DNA from: Tridacna crocea
Taxonomy: Eukaryota; Mollusca; Bivalvia; Cardiida; Cardiidae
Length of the DNA: 64,000 bases
Direction: 5' to 3'
Assembly: GCA_943736015.1 (NCBI GenBank)
Contig: OX031057.1
Span: 56,063,001 to 56,127,000, forward strand
The position numbers were made by a program, and so were the translations under genes. This document shows positions 34,826-46,446 of the stretch, in pieces. How positions within the stretch are numbered: the stretch's first letter is position 1; each line of letters opens with the position of its first letter. The notes beneath the pieces are model-generated. The model saw nothing but the letters and a program-made list of their open reading frames with translations. It searched no databases and was not told where the DNA came from.

Positions 34826-35357
34826 TAATATAAACAAATGTGCCTAACGCCAGCCATCTCCTCTGTACATTCTTGATATGCGTACCAAACTCACACAAGT
34901 AGTTTCATAAAAGTCACAAGTCATTAACTGGAAGTCAAAATTGGCATTCCATGATTTCCGTTTCAAACTGATGCAGACCGCTTATACAAACTCTCTGGTG
35001 AATTGATACGTCTAGACATGTTTCTCACTCTTCTATATAATGCTGCGTTTACACCAGTTTCCCAGCAACCACGGCAGCCTTACGTAAGACGCGGACGATG
35101 CGGGATTGACGAAATACAATGCAAAAGAATAGATTTATCTTTTAAGACTTTGATTGCCGTGCCAGCATTTTAGACCGCTTAAACATTACGACGGCAGTTC
35201 AGGTGCAGATAGAAATCTTAATACATCGTAATTAAACGATCGATCGCAACAGCACATGGTCAGCACGTTATATTCTATACCAAGATTCAGAGACAACCCG
35301 TGTTGCCATGTAGAAGCATTGTTTTCATTGGTATCTCAAGATTCTTTGACGCGCAAG
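34826..35357. other. No gene recognised
   Basis: GC-richer patch around 35,040-35,110. No exon could be supported. Confidence 0.35.
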
Positions 35358-35601
35358 TGCCGGTGTAATGCAGAGAAATGACCCCTATTACAAAATGACC
35401 TACGGTCATTTCTCGACGTAGAGGAATGACCCATGGGTCATTTCTCTACGTCGAGAAATGACTCATAGGTCATTTCTCGACGTAGAATGACCCGGGTCAT
35501 TTTTTCTACGTCGAAAAATGACCCATGGGTCATTCCTCTACGTCGAGAAATGACTCGGGGGTCATTTTGTAATGGAGGTCATTTTTCTGCATTACACCGG
35601 C
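35358..35601. mobile_element. Palindrome-array MITE, 244 bp
   Basis: Ends GCCGGTGTAATGCAGA and CTGCATTACACCGGC are inverted repeats. The interior is a run of small palindromes of the type AATGACCCATGGGTCATT alternating with CTACGTCGAG or CTCGACGTAG, in about six units of 30-35 bp. The whole element also folds on itself. No coding capacity. Confidence 0.8.
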
Positions 35602-35817
35602 TTACAGACATGACGGGTTATGACGCGTTGTGCTCTAGTACTACGGCCTGATCGCACGTGCAACATATCCGAGCAAAAGAAAAAGATGCCCACCATTACT
35701 GCATCACTATTAAAACCACTGGTGTAGGACCAGATTCAACCCGATGATCCACGACTGTCTGATGTCACTAAAACTCATGATGGGAGCTCTCAATGCATCG
35801 GGCGCCACAGTAACAGC
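35602..35817. other. No gene recognised
   Basis: Short GC-moderate stretch between the palindrome array and the duplicated segment. Confidence 0.35.
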
Positions 35818-36297
35818 TAGTTGGCAGCGAATGAAACCCGCTGTCATAGTCCCCTGGTATGAGTAACTGATTTTCAACGCCAATGATATTTATCTAGGTG
35901 GAGAATTCTTGCATCCGGCAGCTTTTTCCTGGATACGCGAGGTAAAGAAAACTTGATTCCTACGTGTGACTAAATAGTTCCTCCATGAATACCCGCTATG
36001 TATAAATACGCGCTACTCGCGCAGACGACACCCTTCAAAACCGCTTTACACCTTACGAGTTCATCCGTAAAGTAGAATAGAAGTGGAAAGAGGGCGTCTG
36101 TATCTACATACACCGAGAAAGTGCCAAAGAAAATATTTCCAGAGCAAACGTTTTTATCGGTGCTTGTTTGCATGATGAATTTTGAGTATAGGGCACGCTA
36201 ATGGGATTCGTGTAACATCGCGTTTTATCGCCAAAGTCGTACGGATTCGGCTATGAAAGGCGATGTTAAACAAAAAGTCACCTGCAGTAGGATTAAG

Positions 36298-36514
36298 CCT
36301 TTAACAGACGACAAAATTTCAGCTGTGTTCAAATTGAGAGCATTTGCAGACGACAATTGTGGCTCAAATGGTACAATTTTTATTTTATAGGTAGAAAACA
36401 TTGTGGAAAATGGAGAAAATGATGGTTCCCAGCATTTTCTCCTTTCCCACATTGTTTTCACAAGGCTTCTTTCTCATGGTTGATAGAAGTCGACATTGGG
36501 TGGTAAAGAGTTAA
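36298..36514. mobile_element. P2 hairpin MITE (paralogue of 29,846)
   Basis: The central stem GGAGAAAATGATGG...CCAGCATTTTCTCC is closer to the 6,055 version than the 29,846 copy is. Right end GTAAAGAG-TTAA. Confidence 0.65.
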
Positions 36515-36867
36515 AAGTAGTTATAAATGCTGATTATGTTATACATTTACTTGTACAATACAACTCCAACTTTTAACGACCCTTAGAACTTTTTACAAAC
36601 ATTGTAGGAATTATTTGAGCCATGTTTAAATTTTTGTCTGCAAATGGCTTTTTTCAGTATAATTTATTAGCATTTAATGCAATTTAAACAGCTTGGGCCA
36701 TATAACAGGGGCCAGTGCACCTATGCATGTGTTTCTTGGCTTTCTCGCACCAGTGACCAGTACTGACACAATTTTCTTTCCAAACCATGCATAAGAGGTA
36801 AGAGGCAATAATATCTGATGAAAGAAAGTTTGCTGAACAGGGTATTTTTGCAACACTATGAAGACTT

Positions 36868-37065
36868 AACGACCCTCGGGTAGAGGCCTTCTGAAAACAT
36901 TATTGGAAAAGGAGAAAATGCTGGTTACCAGCATTTCGTCCTTTTTCAACATTTTTTTTCTATTCTTTCAGAAACAAATTGAACTATCTGAATGTCGAAT
37001 TCGTTATCTTCAAATGCTTTGAATTTGGACTGGTCTAAAATTTCCTTTTGTAGTAATGTGTTAAG
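36868..37065. mobile_element. P2 hairpin MITE
   Basis: CTTAACGACCCTCGGGTAGA at the left, stem GGAAAAGGAGAAAATGCTGG...CCAGCATTTCGTCC, block CAAATGCTTTGAATTTGGAC, and right end GTAATGTG-TTAA. Confidence 0.6.
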
Positions 37066-37439
37066 AGTATGCTCATGAATTGATTCGTTCCCTATCATAC
37101 CTTAAACCAAATAGTAAGAATCTGCTGAAGCAAATTAAAAATTGGTACTTATCTGTAAATCAAACAGTCTAATATGGTGAAAAACATTATGGAAAAATGT
37201 GAACTTGCTTATTACAGAAAATTTCCACACTTCTCACAAAGTTTTCCTTGGACTTCTTCAGCAGGCTAGTAAAAATGTTCGATTTAAAAATAAATTTGTA
37301 AAAGAACAGATTAAGTATTAGTTGTTGTTTCTACTTCAGCTATTGCTGTTCATGATTTTGGACATTCTAACAAGTTTCCTTTAAGTCATGCACGGAATAA
37401 CAATATGGCATAAATGACAAGTGGATCAGAAAAAAGACC

Positions 37440-37506
37440 ATGCTGGAAATTTAAACCACAGACCCTGATTTCAAGTTTTTGAGCTATCAACTCCGTTAAA
37501 GGGATC
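37440..37506 (-). repeat. tRNA-derived SINE-like sequence, copy 2
   Basis: Paralogue of 30,303-30,385. A-box-like TAACGGAGTTGATAGCTC and B-box-like GTGGTTTAAATTTCC, both slightly more decayed. Confidence 0.4.
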
Positions 37507-37722
37507 GGAAAAACTTTTATAAAGCATATTATTTGGCTGTAAAACCTCAAAATTATACTAAAACTGGTTTTCAGTACTCTAAGATACCTTTCAACAATTG
37601 CATTATTGTTACAGATTGATAAGATAGAAAACATTGGTTAGATGCACTTTCTCCATTTCCACAAATGTCTTTAAAGGCCTCTTCCACAGGGTCATAAAAA
37701 CCTGGGATTGTTTTGGAAAGGA

Positions 37723-37726
37723 TTAA
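37723..37726. repeat. Empty TTAA target site for P1 copy b
   Basis: GGAAAGGA-TTAA-TATCATTTATTC here corresponds to GGAAAGGA-TTAA-[P1]-TTAA-TATCATTTATTC at 30,609-31,516. Confidence 0.85.
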
Positions 37727-37941
37727 TATCATTTATTCAAGTTCAATTTTTCTGCTTGTACTCATGTACTAGATTATATCTTTGTTTTAGCCACAAACAA
37801 ATGAGCTGTGCTTTGGCAAAAGGATGTTTCTTGCATCCTCATGATGGATTAAACCAAGCAAGACATAAATAATTATTGATCCATAATAGCCACTTCTTTT
37901 AACAACCCGCTTCGTTTTGGGGTAGACCGATCCTTGATGTA

Positions 37942-39383
37942 CGGCCAAGAGGGCCATGATGGCCCTGTATCGTTCCACTGGCTGGTAAGTCAAAACACTA
38001 CAAGCCAAACATTACAATACCTGGCCAATTTTTTAACTAGAAGATATACAAAATTTTCTTCTATAAAATCCTATGAGAAATTTATGGCCTCAGGGAAATT
38101 AAGTTTTTTTTGCAACAAAGCTACAATTAATTGAATCCTGATGGAGGTCCACAAGATACAGCCCCATACCAAATAAAACAGGTCTAGAACGTATGGTTAT
38201 AAACAAGAAGATTTTCAAAGTCTGCTCGATAAAAGATCCTGTAAAACTTGAGACCCATGAGACAGGTTAGCCCTAGATCTTATGGTTAGTCACAAGAAAA
38301 TGTATTTCAAAAGTTTTCAAAATAAAAGCCCGTGTGACCCCTGGGGTGGGGCCAAACTTGACCCCCAAGGTTATAATTTGGGTCTTCTTGGTAGAGGCCC
38401 ACTAGATAAAGGTACAGCATGTAAAATTTGGGAGCCCAAGGTCTTATGGCTACATACAAGTAGATTTTCAAAGTTTCCCTACAGAAGCCCAATGTAAAAT
38501 TTGTAACCCCCAGGGCGGGGACAAATTTGAATCCAGGGCTATAATTTGAGCGTCCTTGGTAGACACCAACTAGATAAAGCTACAACATGCAAACTTTGGT
38601 AGCCCTAGGCCTTATGACTTGGTGCGAGAACATTTTGAAAGTTTTCCCTGTAAAAGCCCATGAAAAGCATGTGGCCCCACGGGGCAAGGACAACTCTGAC
38701 CCGGAGGCTATAATTTGGACACCCTTGGTAGATAACCACTACATAAAGCTACATGCCAAATTTGGTAGCCCTAGGCCAGATGGCTACACAGAAGAGGAAT
38801 TTTAAAGTTCTCCCTATATAAGCCCATGTAAAACTTGAAACCCCTGGAGCGGGGCCAATTTTGACCCCGAGGCTATAATTTGGACACCCTTGGTAAAGGT
38901 CTACCAGATAAAGCTACATGCCAAATTCGCTAGCCCTAGGCCCTATGGCAAAATAGATGAAGAATTTTAAAGTTCTCCCTATATAAGCCCATATAAACTT
39001 GTGACCCCCGGGGCTGGGCCAATTTTGACCCCAGGGCTATAATTTGAAGAAACTTGATAGAGGTCTACTAGATAAAGCTACATGCCAAATTTGGTAGCCC
39101 TAGGCCTTACGGTTTCAGACAAGAAGATTTTCAAAAAAATTCAGTTTTGTTGCTATGGCAACCAGAGTTTTTGAAGGAATCAAATTATTTCAAGAAATTC
39201 TGAAGAGGACCATGGCAGAATCATTTCTATGAAGTTTCACCAAAATTGGATAGGTAGTTTCAGAGAAGACGATGTTTGAAATAAAAGTTAACGCAGGGAC
39301 GGACGTACAAACGGACGGACGGACGCACGACGGATGCCAGGCCATGACACAAGCCCGCTGGGCTACGGCCAGTGGAGCTAAAA
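37942..39383 (-). mobile_element. Family-2 rolling-circle-like element
   Basis: The left (3') end has hairpin AGGGCCATGATGGCCCT (37,950-37,966) then CCACTGGC. The right (5') end has GACGGACGGACGGACGCACG, then GGCCAGTGGAGCTAAAA (39,367-39,383), with CCACTGG and CCAGTGG complementary. Inside are about five units of 162-170 bp carrying AGCTACATGCCAAATT and GCCCTAGGCC. ATGTAC lies on both outer sides. Copy 1 of the duplicated segment lacks the element. It encodes no protein. Confidence 0.7.
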
Positions 39384-39606
39384 ATGTACCAATGGCGAAA
39401 ACTTTCAGCCCAGGTCAGCCTGTGCGGACTGCAAAGGCTGATCATCGGCACAGGCTGACCTAGGTCTATATTGTTTCCAGATCGATTATGGCACCTTTCT
39501 ACGTTTTTAGATTTTTAGAGTCAAGTATGAAGGAAACCTGTGCACAGAAAATAATAAGATCTGTATCTGGCACAAACCCGCTGCCTTCAGTGCGTCAGTG
39601 CTTTGA

Positions 39607-40011
39607 TTTTAACACTCGTTATCGTATCCGTCTATGATGCGTTACACAGTTTTCGCACCACGTGGCTTCACTAATTTGAGATGCTTAAGAAAGGCGCAAT
39701 TGTCCCCTATGCCAGATGTGTCAGAGTCAGAAATACCCTTCGACAAAATTTTAAGTCTAGGCGTTACCTCATGTCCGACCTCTCAGTGACTAGTGCAACC
39801 ATTTCAAAGATTTCGTCAAAGAGTTCTGGAGTGTCTTTTAACAGATGATTCTGGAATATGATGGTTGTCCTAGAAATTCGCGAACTTTTTCAATAACTCA
39901 AATACTCAACGTCCGATTATAATGTAATTTGTTGGTAGTGCGCACGAATCGTTTTCCTTTCTTTTGGTGTAATTACAACAGGCTTTCTGTAAAACTCGCG
40001 GGGATACCTAT
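39607..40011. other. No gene recognised
   Basis: AT-moderate, no repeat or exon identified. Confidence 0.35.
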
Positions 40012-41399
40012 AACAAGAGGACCATTATGGTCCTATATCGCTCACCTGAGTACCAAGCAGCAAAGGTCTATAATAAAAATGAATATCAAATATCAAGGTT
40101 TAGGCCAAATGATAATGAAACAAGAGCAGTAAGTTGTCGCAATTTGACTTGAGACTTCGAAATTCCGTTCCAGACAAGCAAGAAATACTCTAAGAACAAG
40201 AAATTTCGTTGAAATGATATCCTCCGCCGAAAAAGACCTTTTTTTATACAAACGTATTTATAAGAGGTATTGTGTTTTGCATGTACATGTGGCCTTTTTG
40301 TTACTGGTCCATGATGAAATTATACATTAAGCTCCCTTGTTCCTTGGCACAGAATTTCATTACATAAAAAAAAAGAGATAAAAGAGGTCCATAACAGAAT
40401 TATATATTAAGTACCCATTTCAGGATTTCATATATGTGGGAAAAAATGTATCTACGGACTATCCGATGGAAAACATGCATGAAGTTTCATCAATTTTTGT
40501 CAAGGACTTAAGAAGATATCCCTCTCAGAATATAAGCCGCCACACTGCTGCCATTTCAAGCAGGTAGCTAGAGACTAAAGTGTTGAAATTTGTAGCACCT
40601 GCCTGGGTAGCTGAATGGATATATGGTAGTACTTGTGATCTAAAAGGTTTACGAACAGACTGATGCATGGAGAGACAAATGCACAATTGACTCATTGGTC
40701 ACTGGCTTTGATCAAGCAATAGAGATATGAAGTTCTATGAAAATATGTGCAAAAGTTGGAGATACACTGATAAAAATTTAAATTTGACATGAAGTCCCCT
40801 TTTACCATGATACAGTGATAAATTGCAAAACCCTGACAACATGTACTAGGTCGCATGATCTGTGAAAATCTCATTCTAATCTATCGAGATATGTCCAGTA
40901 ATTGAAGAGATTCTGATGAAAAATGAAATTATATCATGAAGCCCCCTTATTCCATGATGCAGCTACAAATCCCAAAACTTTGACAATATGCCGTAGGTCA
41001 CATGATCATGTGAAAATTCCATCCAAATTTGCCAAGATATGTGAGAGGCATTGTGTTAGGTCACATGATCATGTGAAAATTCCATTCAAATCTGTCAAAG
41101 AATATGGGACGAGTTGCATTCACAAGAAATAAAGTGAAATAAAACATGAATCGCAAAGTGTTGACAATATGCAATAGGTCACATGACAAGAAATATTCTG
41201 TCAAAATTCTATTCAATTCCGTTAAGAAATGTGGAAGGAGTTGCCTTCACAAGAAATGGAATGAAATATAACATGAAACCCCCTTTTTCCATGAAACCTT
41301 ATTAGATAAACAAGGGCAAAAAACCAGCACTTGTCGCAGAACAGGATAAATTCATCAAAGGGTAGGTAATCAGTCAAAAAAAGCCTGTGAATCTAAATG

Positions 41400-42225
41400 G
41401 AAATGTGCGAACAAAAATCCAAAGTAAAAGTTTACAAAGGGCAATAACTCCAAATATACTGAAGATAGAATTATGGTTCTTGTGCACTGCACTCCTCCTT
41501 AATTAGTTCTATATGTGTGTGAAGTTTCAAATTCCTAGCTTTTATACTTTGGGAGATATACGCCAGACAAAAAAATTACTGAAGACAGAGTTTTGGTTTT
41601 TGTGAACTGCACTTCTCCTTAATGAATTCTATAAGTGTATACAGTTTGAAGTTCCTAGCCTTTGTACTGTTGGAAATATGCTCCGGACAAAATTCCAAAG
41701 TGAAAATTTACAAAGAGCAATAACTCAACAATTACTGAAGATAGAGTTATGGTTCTTTAACACTGCACTTCTCCTTAATTAGTTCTATATGCGTGTGATG
41801 TTTCAAGTTCCTAGCTATTATACTTTTTGAGATATGCTCCGGACAAAATTCCAAAGTTAAAATTTACAAAGGGCAAAATTACTGAAGACAGAGTAATGGA
41901 TCTTGTGCACTGCATGCCTCCTCAATGAGTTCTATATGTGTGTGAAGTTTCAAGTTCCTAGCTTGCATACTTTTGGATATATGCTCCTGACAAAAATTCC
42001 AGAAAAAAATGTACAAAGGGCAATAACTCCAAAAATACTGAAGATAGTGTAATGGTTCTTGTACACTGCACGCCTCATTAATGAGATCTATCCACTTGTG
42101 AAGTTTGAAGTTGATATCTCAAATACTTTTGGAGATATGCTCCGGACAAAAATGTGAGACGGAAGGACGGACGGAGACCATTACCATATCCCCCGCCGCC
42201 TTTTCAGCGGGGGATAATGAGGATC
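41400..42225. repeat. Tandem array, about 153 bp unit, ending in a GC hairpin
   Basis: GCACTGCAC(T/G)CCTCC-like phrases at 41,482, 41,603, 41,759, 41,908 and 42,062 (one unit is short). Units end CTCCGGACAAAA. The array closes with GACGGAAGGACGGACGG and the stem CCCCCGC...GCGGGGG at about 42,190-42,215. It is probably a separate element inside H1. Confidence 0.65.
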
Positions 42226-42239
42226 AAAGTGGAATTACA

Positions 42240-42845
42240 CAAAATTCACATTAGGTAGAGTTATTGTTTTTGCGCACTGTACTCCATAATAGTGCAAAAA
42301 ACATGCATATCTAGTTTGAAGTCATTCTGACTTGAGATGACAAAGTTACATTCCAGACAGGCACTAAATGCTGTCAAAATGACATTCGAAGGGAAATAAC
42401 TCAAAGACAGCACAAGGTAGAGTTACAATTCTTGTGCACTGCACTTCCAAATATTGCAACAAATAATCATACCAAATTTCAAGTCATTCCTACTTAAGAT
42501 GACAAAGTTTTACTCTGGACAAGCAAGAAATGCTATGAAAATGAAGTTCAAAGGTGAAGTAATACAAAATTCAAGCTAGGAAGAGTTATGGTTTTTGTGC
42601 ACTGCACTCCATAAATTTACAACGATCATGCATATCAAATTTGAAGAAGTTCAGGCCATAGATGACAAAGTTATATTCCAGACGAGCAGAAAATGCTGTA
42701 AAAATGACTATCAAAGGGAAATAAGATACAGACAGTATAAGGTAGAGTTATGGATCTTTCATACTGCACTCTGCATTATTGCAACAAATACAAATGCCAA
42801 GTTTCAAGTCAATCAGACTAATGATGACTAAGTTATGCTCTGGAT
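42240..42845. repeat. Tandem array, about 163 bp unit
   Basis: TGCACTGCACT at about 42,436 and 42,597 and TACTGCACTCTGC at 42,760. Units contain AGATGACAAAGTT and AAGGGAAATAA. Confidence 0.6.
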
Positions 42846-42866
42846 TAAGAACTATTATAAAGAACT

Positions 42867-43490
42867 TTCTAATTCAAGGGCAAATAACTCCAGTTGTTCC
42901 AGGCTGATTACACCCATAATCACACTTATCCAAGATCTTATAGCCATGTATATTTTGATCAAGTTCGGTGCTGATTGGTTAATAATTGTAGATTGTAGTG
43001 TAAACAAAGTCAAATATAGCATTTTTTCTAATTCAAGGGCAAATAACTCAGTCATTCTGTTACAATTGGACCTAAAATTAAACTCATCCAAGATCTTATG
43101 GCTATATATATTTTGGCCAAGTTTACAGCTGATTGGTTAAAAACTGTAGATGCTAGGGAGTACACAAAGTGCAATATAGCATTCTTTTATAATTCAAGGG
43201 CAAGTAACTCCAGTCGTTCCGGTCCCATTGGACCCATAATCAAACTCATCCGAGATCTTATGGTAATATAGATATTTTGACCAAATTTGGTGCTGATTTG
43301 TTGATTTTTGTAAATACTAGAGAGTAAACAAAGTGAAATACAGCTATTTTTCTAATTCAAGGGCAAATAACTCCAGACGTTCAGTTCCGATTACACCCAA
43401 AATCGAACTCATTCGAGATCTTATGGTCATATATACTTTGACCAAGTTTGGTGCTGATTGGTTGATATTTGTATATGCTAGAGTGTAAAC
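42867..43490. repeat. Tandem array, about 161 bp unit
   Basis: TTCTAATTCAAGGGCAAATA at 42,867, 43,026 and 43,350, with a variant at 43,188. Four units. Each contains ATCCAAGATCTTATGG and TGCTGATTGGTT. The overlapping 101- and 78-codon frames are repeats of the same unit. Confidence 0.7.
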
Positions 43491-43605
43491 AAGAAAATGT
43501 GAACAGACGGACGGATGACGGACGACGGACGTCGGACGCCAACGGACGGTGGGTGATCACAATAGCTCAGGTGCTCAGGTGAGCTAAAATTATTACATCA
43601 GAAAA

Positions 43606-45074
43606 TGGGTGTCGGCGCACGCTAATAAGGTCATTATGTTACCCATTACGTCATTTCAAAGATGTGAGTCTCTCCTTCTCAAAGTAGCGTCCTGCATGTT
43701 CCACACACTTGTCAAAGACACTCTGAAACCATTGTTGAACCAAGTGTTTGTTGAACCTTTTCACCCCGCCTCGAATATCGTCTAATCCTCCAAATCGTGT
43801 CCCGCTCAGATGTTGTTTCGGAGCGGGGAAGTACGCGAAATCGAGAAGTGCAAAGTCCGGTGAATACGGCGAGTGAGGCAGCCTCTGGAAGCCGAGCGAC
43901 ACCAGTTTAAGATCGATCTCAGATGCTTTGTCGGCGGGGGCATTGTCAAGGTGGTAAATTATGTTTTCAATGTCGTCCGCCATAGCAGGTATCTGTTTCC
44001 TGATCGCATGCATCAGATCGCGTCACACCACCCGAAAACACGTTTGGTAAACACTTTTTCAAAAGAGGTATCATTATTTCATTTTTGTTCATTAGGTTAT
44101 AATTATTACTATTTATCGCTATTATTTTAGGGGTAATGGTGCATTTTTTTTTTTTTTTACAGAACTTCGCTTACCTTTGAGTAATAAGCTGCATTTACAG
44201 TTTCTCCTTTTCGAACTGCGTGCACCAGAATGACTTCCCGTTGGTCCATGAATACCATGAACATAATCTTTCCCACAGACTTGGACACTCTTGCATTTCT
44301 TGGTGGCGGGGTGCTTGAAGATTTCCAAACACTGGACTGGTGCTTCCCCTCAGGTTCAAAACAATGCAGCCACGTTCCGTCTATGATGATAATTTAATCA
44401 AGAAAGTTCGGATCTCGTTGGCATCGCTTCAAAAACTCTCTTTATGTCGAAATACATCTACACATGTCCTGCTTAAAAGCCTCGGTACCCATCGTGCACA
44501 GACGCAGCTCATGCTCAGTTCATAGGAAAGCAACCTTTGCACTGCTGATTTGCTTATTCCTACCTTGTCGGCAATCTCCTATACTGTTTGACGGCGTTCT
44601 ACGTCAAGAACGTCTTTCATTTTTTTCATCTGCGCAGCTTGATTCTTCTTTGGTTGGCCTCTATTTTGTTGTATTCACAGCCAGTTCCGTTTTAAAATGC
44701 TTGTGCCAGGTGTATACAAGTGTCCGCGACACACTGCCAAAGTCCTTCATCTTTTCCATTTCTCTTTTGGTTTGTATTGGAGTCATCCCTCTTTCCACGC
44801 AATACTTTATTGCGGTTCTGTGCGCCGAACGTTCCGTGGACGTCGCCAATTCTATGCAGTTTAAATTTCAGCTGTACATAATAAAACGTCTTAACATCGA
44901 ACTGCGTGATGTAAATTGTATGAAAATGCATATATGCTAGGGCGCCAAAATTGGCTGTAGACGACAGTGTAGGTTCTATATCATACGCATTGTGGGAACT
45001 GGAAAAAAAAAGTGTTCGAACATTCACCATACAAGTTTTGTACGGGACAAATTTGGCGTGCGCCGACTAGCCCT
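43606..45074 (-). mobile_element. mariner element, near full length
   Basis: About 1.47 kb between imperfect inverted ends sharing TCGGCGCACGC (43,611-43,621 and, inverted, 45,056-45,066). It holds one dead transposase. A TA target duplication could not be confirmed at either edge. Confidence 0.75.
43640..44890 (-). pseudogene. mariner transposase, frame-broken
   Basis: The transposase would cut and paste the element through a D,D34D catalytic triad. On the minus strand the N-terminal helix-turn-helix is visible as KYCVERGMTPIQTKREME and YTWHKHFKT. A second DNA-binding helix region (KVGISKSAVQR) lies in another frame near 44,530-44,580. The first catalytic Asp is in MVFMDQREVILVHAVRKGE (near 44,245). 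The second and third are in HLDNAPADKA and PDFALLDF (43,880-43,990), exactly 34 residues apart, which places it in the mariner branch. At least two frame changes and several stops (for example about 44,555 and 44,665) make it inactive. The 158-codon and 112-codon frames here are shadows. Confidence 0.85.
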
Positions 45075-45149
45075 ACCGTTTATGCGTTTTATAGCTGCGT
45101 TCATGATGATACACATTTGAAATCCGTTACTATACGAACATGATGGAAT

Positions 45150-45497
45150 TCTTAAAAATTCTCTTTCTCTGAAACCCCTGGTCAAATTTTAAAAGAATTT
45201 CTCAGCAATGTTCCTTGGGTGACCCTTTTCAAAACTTGTTCGTAAAATTTTGATCCGTCAAGAAACATGGCTCTCATGAATGGGGGCTACTTGCACTTAT
45301 ACGGAAACGAAGAATTTCTAAAAAATTCTTCTTTCTGAAACTGATGGTCAGATTTTGAAATGACTTTTACTGGTGACCTTTTGAAAATTGCTTGGCAAAA
45401 TAATAATTTTAGTTCCAATGTTTCAATACCTCAAAAAATGCTATGGTCATCTCAAAAATTCAGGTGAGCGATCCAGGGCCATCTTGGCCCTCTTGTT
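45150..45497 (+). mobile_element. Family-1 element, 3' fragment
   Basis: About one array unit (CTCTGAAACCCCTGGTCAAA, AACATGGCTCTCATGAATGG), then the sub-terminal module and the full 3' end: CAGGTGAGCGATCC, hairpin AGGGCCATCTTGGCCCT, CTTGTTT. The 5' part is missing. Confidence 0.7.
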
Positions 45498-46446
45498 TCA
45501 TGAGTATGAAACCCTAGCAAATTTGGCTGGATTCCAAACCATGATGTTGAGAAATTGCACTGTTACTAGTATATTCAATTCACTACCCCTACTTGTTTTG
45601 CTTCTTTAATGGGTTTCAGCCAAGTTGCAACAAATCCACAACTTGTGTGTGCGTGTATCGGTCTTTTTTTTCCTTCTTTTTTGCATCATGATTGAAATCA
45701 TGATGACAGAAAATTAGCGCACGTCAGTAAATAGAGCGATTCAGCCGTCAAGGGCCACAAGTTTTTCCCTGAAATAATGAGATTTGTTTAAAAATGGTTC
45801 CAAGAGAAAACGGTGCCTTTCTATGTTTTTTTTCTTCAATTGGCGTCATCCACTGCATATGGCTCAGAAGTTGTTAAACTTATTTTACGACGGGTGTTTT
45901 TAGAAATGGCTGAAAATCATTTTATGAGAATGATAATCATACATGAAACAACTGTTCGAACTTACCGTTCAAGATATATGCTTTTTTATCATTCTGGAAA
46001 GATAAAATTTGTTGGAAAAAAAATTAGATCGATACAAGATGGTATATTAAAAATACACCAACAAGGTATGGTTGTGAAATAATGAGTATCTGAATTTTTC
46101 ATCATAGTCAATCCAGCATGTGCAACTCGCTTGCAAGCTAAACCGATATGTCTCACAACATATTCAATAAAGACATTAAATTTTGTTGAGAAATTTAGAT
46201 GGGTACAAACTAGCACGTGAAGGGCACGGAGTACGTATGAAATACGAGACATCTGATTTACTGACGAAGATTTATTGAACAGGTGCAACAGCTTGCAAAA
46301 TTCCACGATAAATGCACCATTATACCGTTGACGTAAAACGTCTGAAAAAAGTGAAATATGTTTTTACATTTCTGCAAATTCAAGAGAGGAGGCACTCCAC
46401 ATTAAAGAGGTTAAAATGACGAAATTATCAATTATCCTAAACACAA
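45498..46446. other. No gene recognised
   Basis: The 89-codon frame at 45,813-46,082 (plus) contains a basic stretch but no motif I recognise. It is AT-rich and not flanked by convincing splice sites. Confidence 0.35.

Larger units (their letters stand above)
35818..39606. repeat. Duplicated segment, copy 2
   Basis: Direct repeat of 29,341-31,926 in four colinear blocks: 35,820-36,600, 37,320-37,722, 37,727-37,941 and 39,385-39,606. It carries a family-2 element at 37,942-39,383 that copy 1 lacks, and lacks the P1 MITE of copy 1. The 36,600-37,320 block, including a P2 MITE, is also absent from copy 1, where a short scar remains. Confidence 0.75.
40012..43590 (-). mobile_element. H1: composite family-1-ended element, 3.6 kb
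   Basis: The left (3') end is AACAAGAGGACCATTATGG-TCCT with hairpin 40,018-40,034, then CGCTCACCTGAG. The right (5') end is GGACGGTGGGTGATCAC... CTCAGGTGAGCTAAAA. The interior combines four repeat blocks: a 40,202-41,310 block whose inverted copy is at 60,330-61,716, and three arrays at 41,400-42,170, 42,240-42,840 and 42,867-43,490, each with its own unit sequence of about 150-163 bp. A CCCCCGC...GCGGGGG hairpin near 42,190 suggests a further nested element end. No protein is encoded. Confidence 0.65.

Noticed and set aside
44464-45030. 158-codon plus-strand and 112-codon minus-strand frames
   Set aside because: Shadows of the broken mariner transposase, which reads in other frames here.
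45813-46082. 89-codon plus-strand frame
   Set aside because: Looked mildly protein-like but has no family motif and no coding-type composition. Left unassigned.
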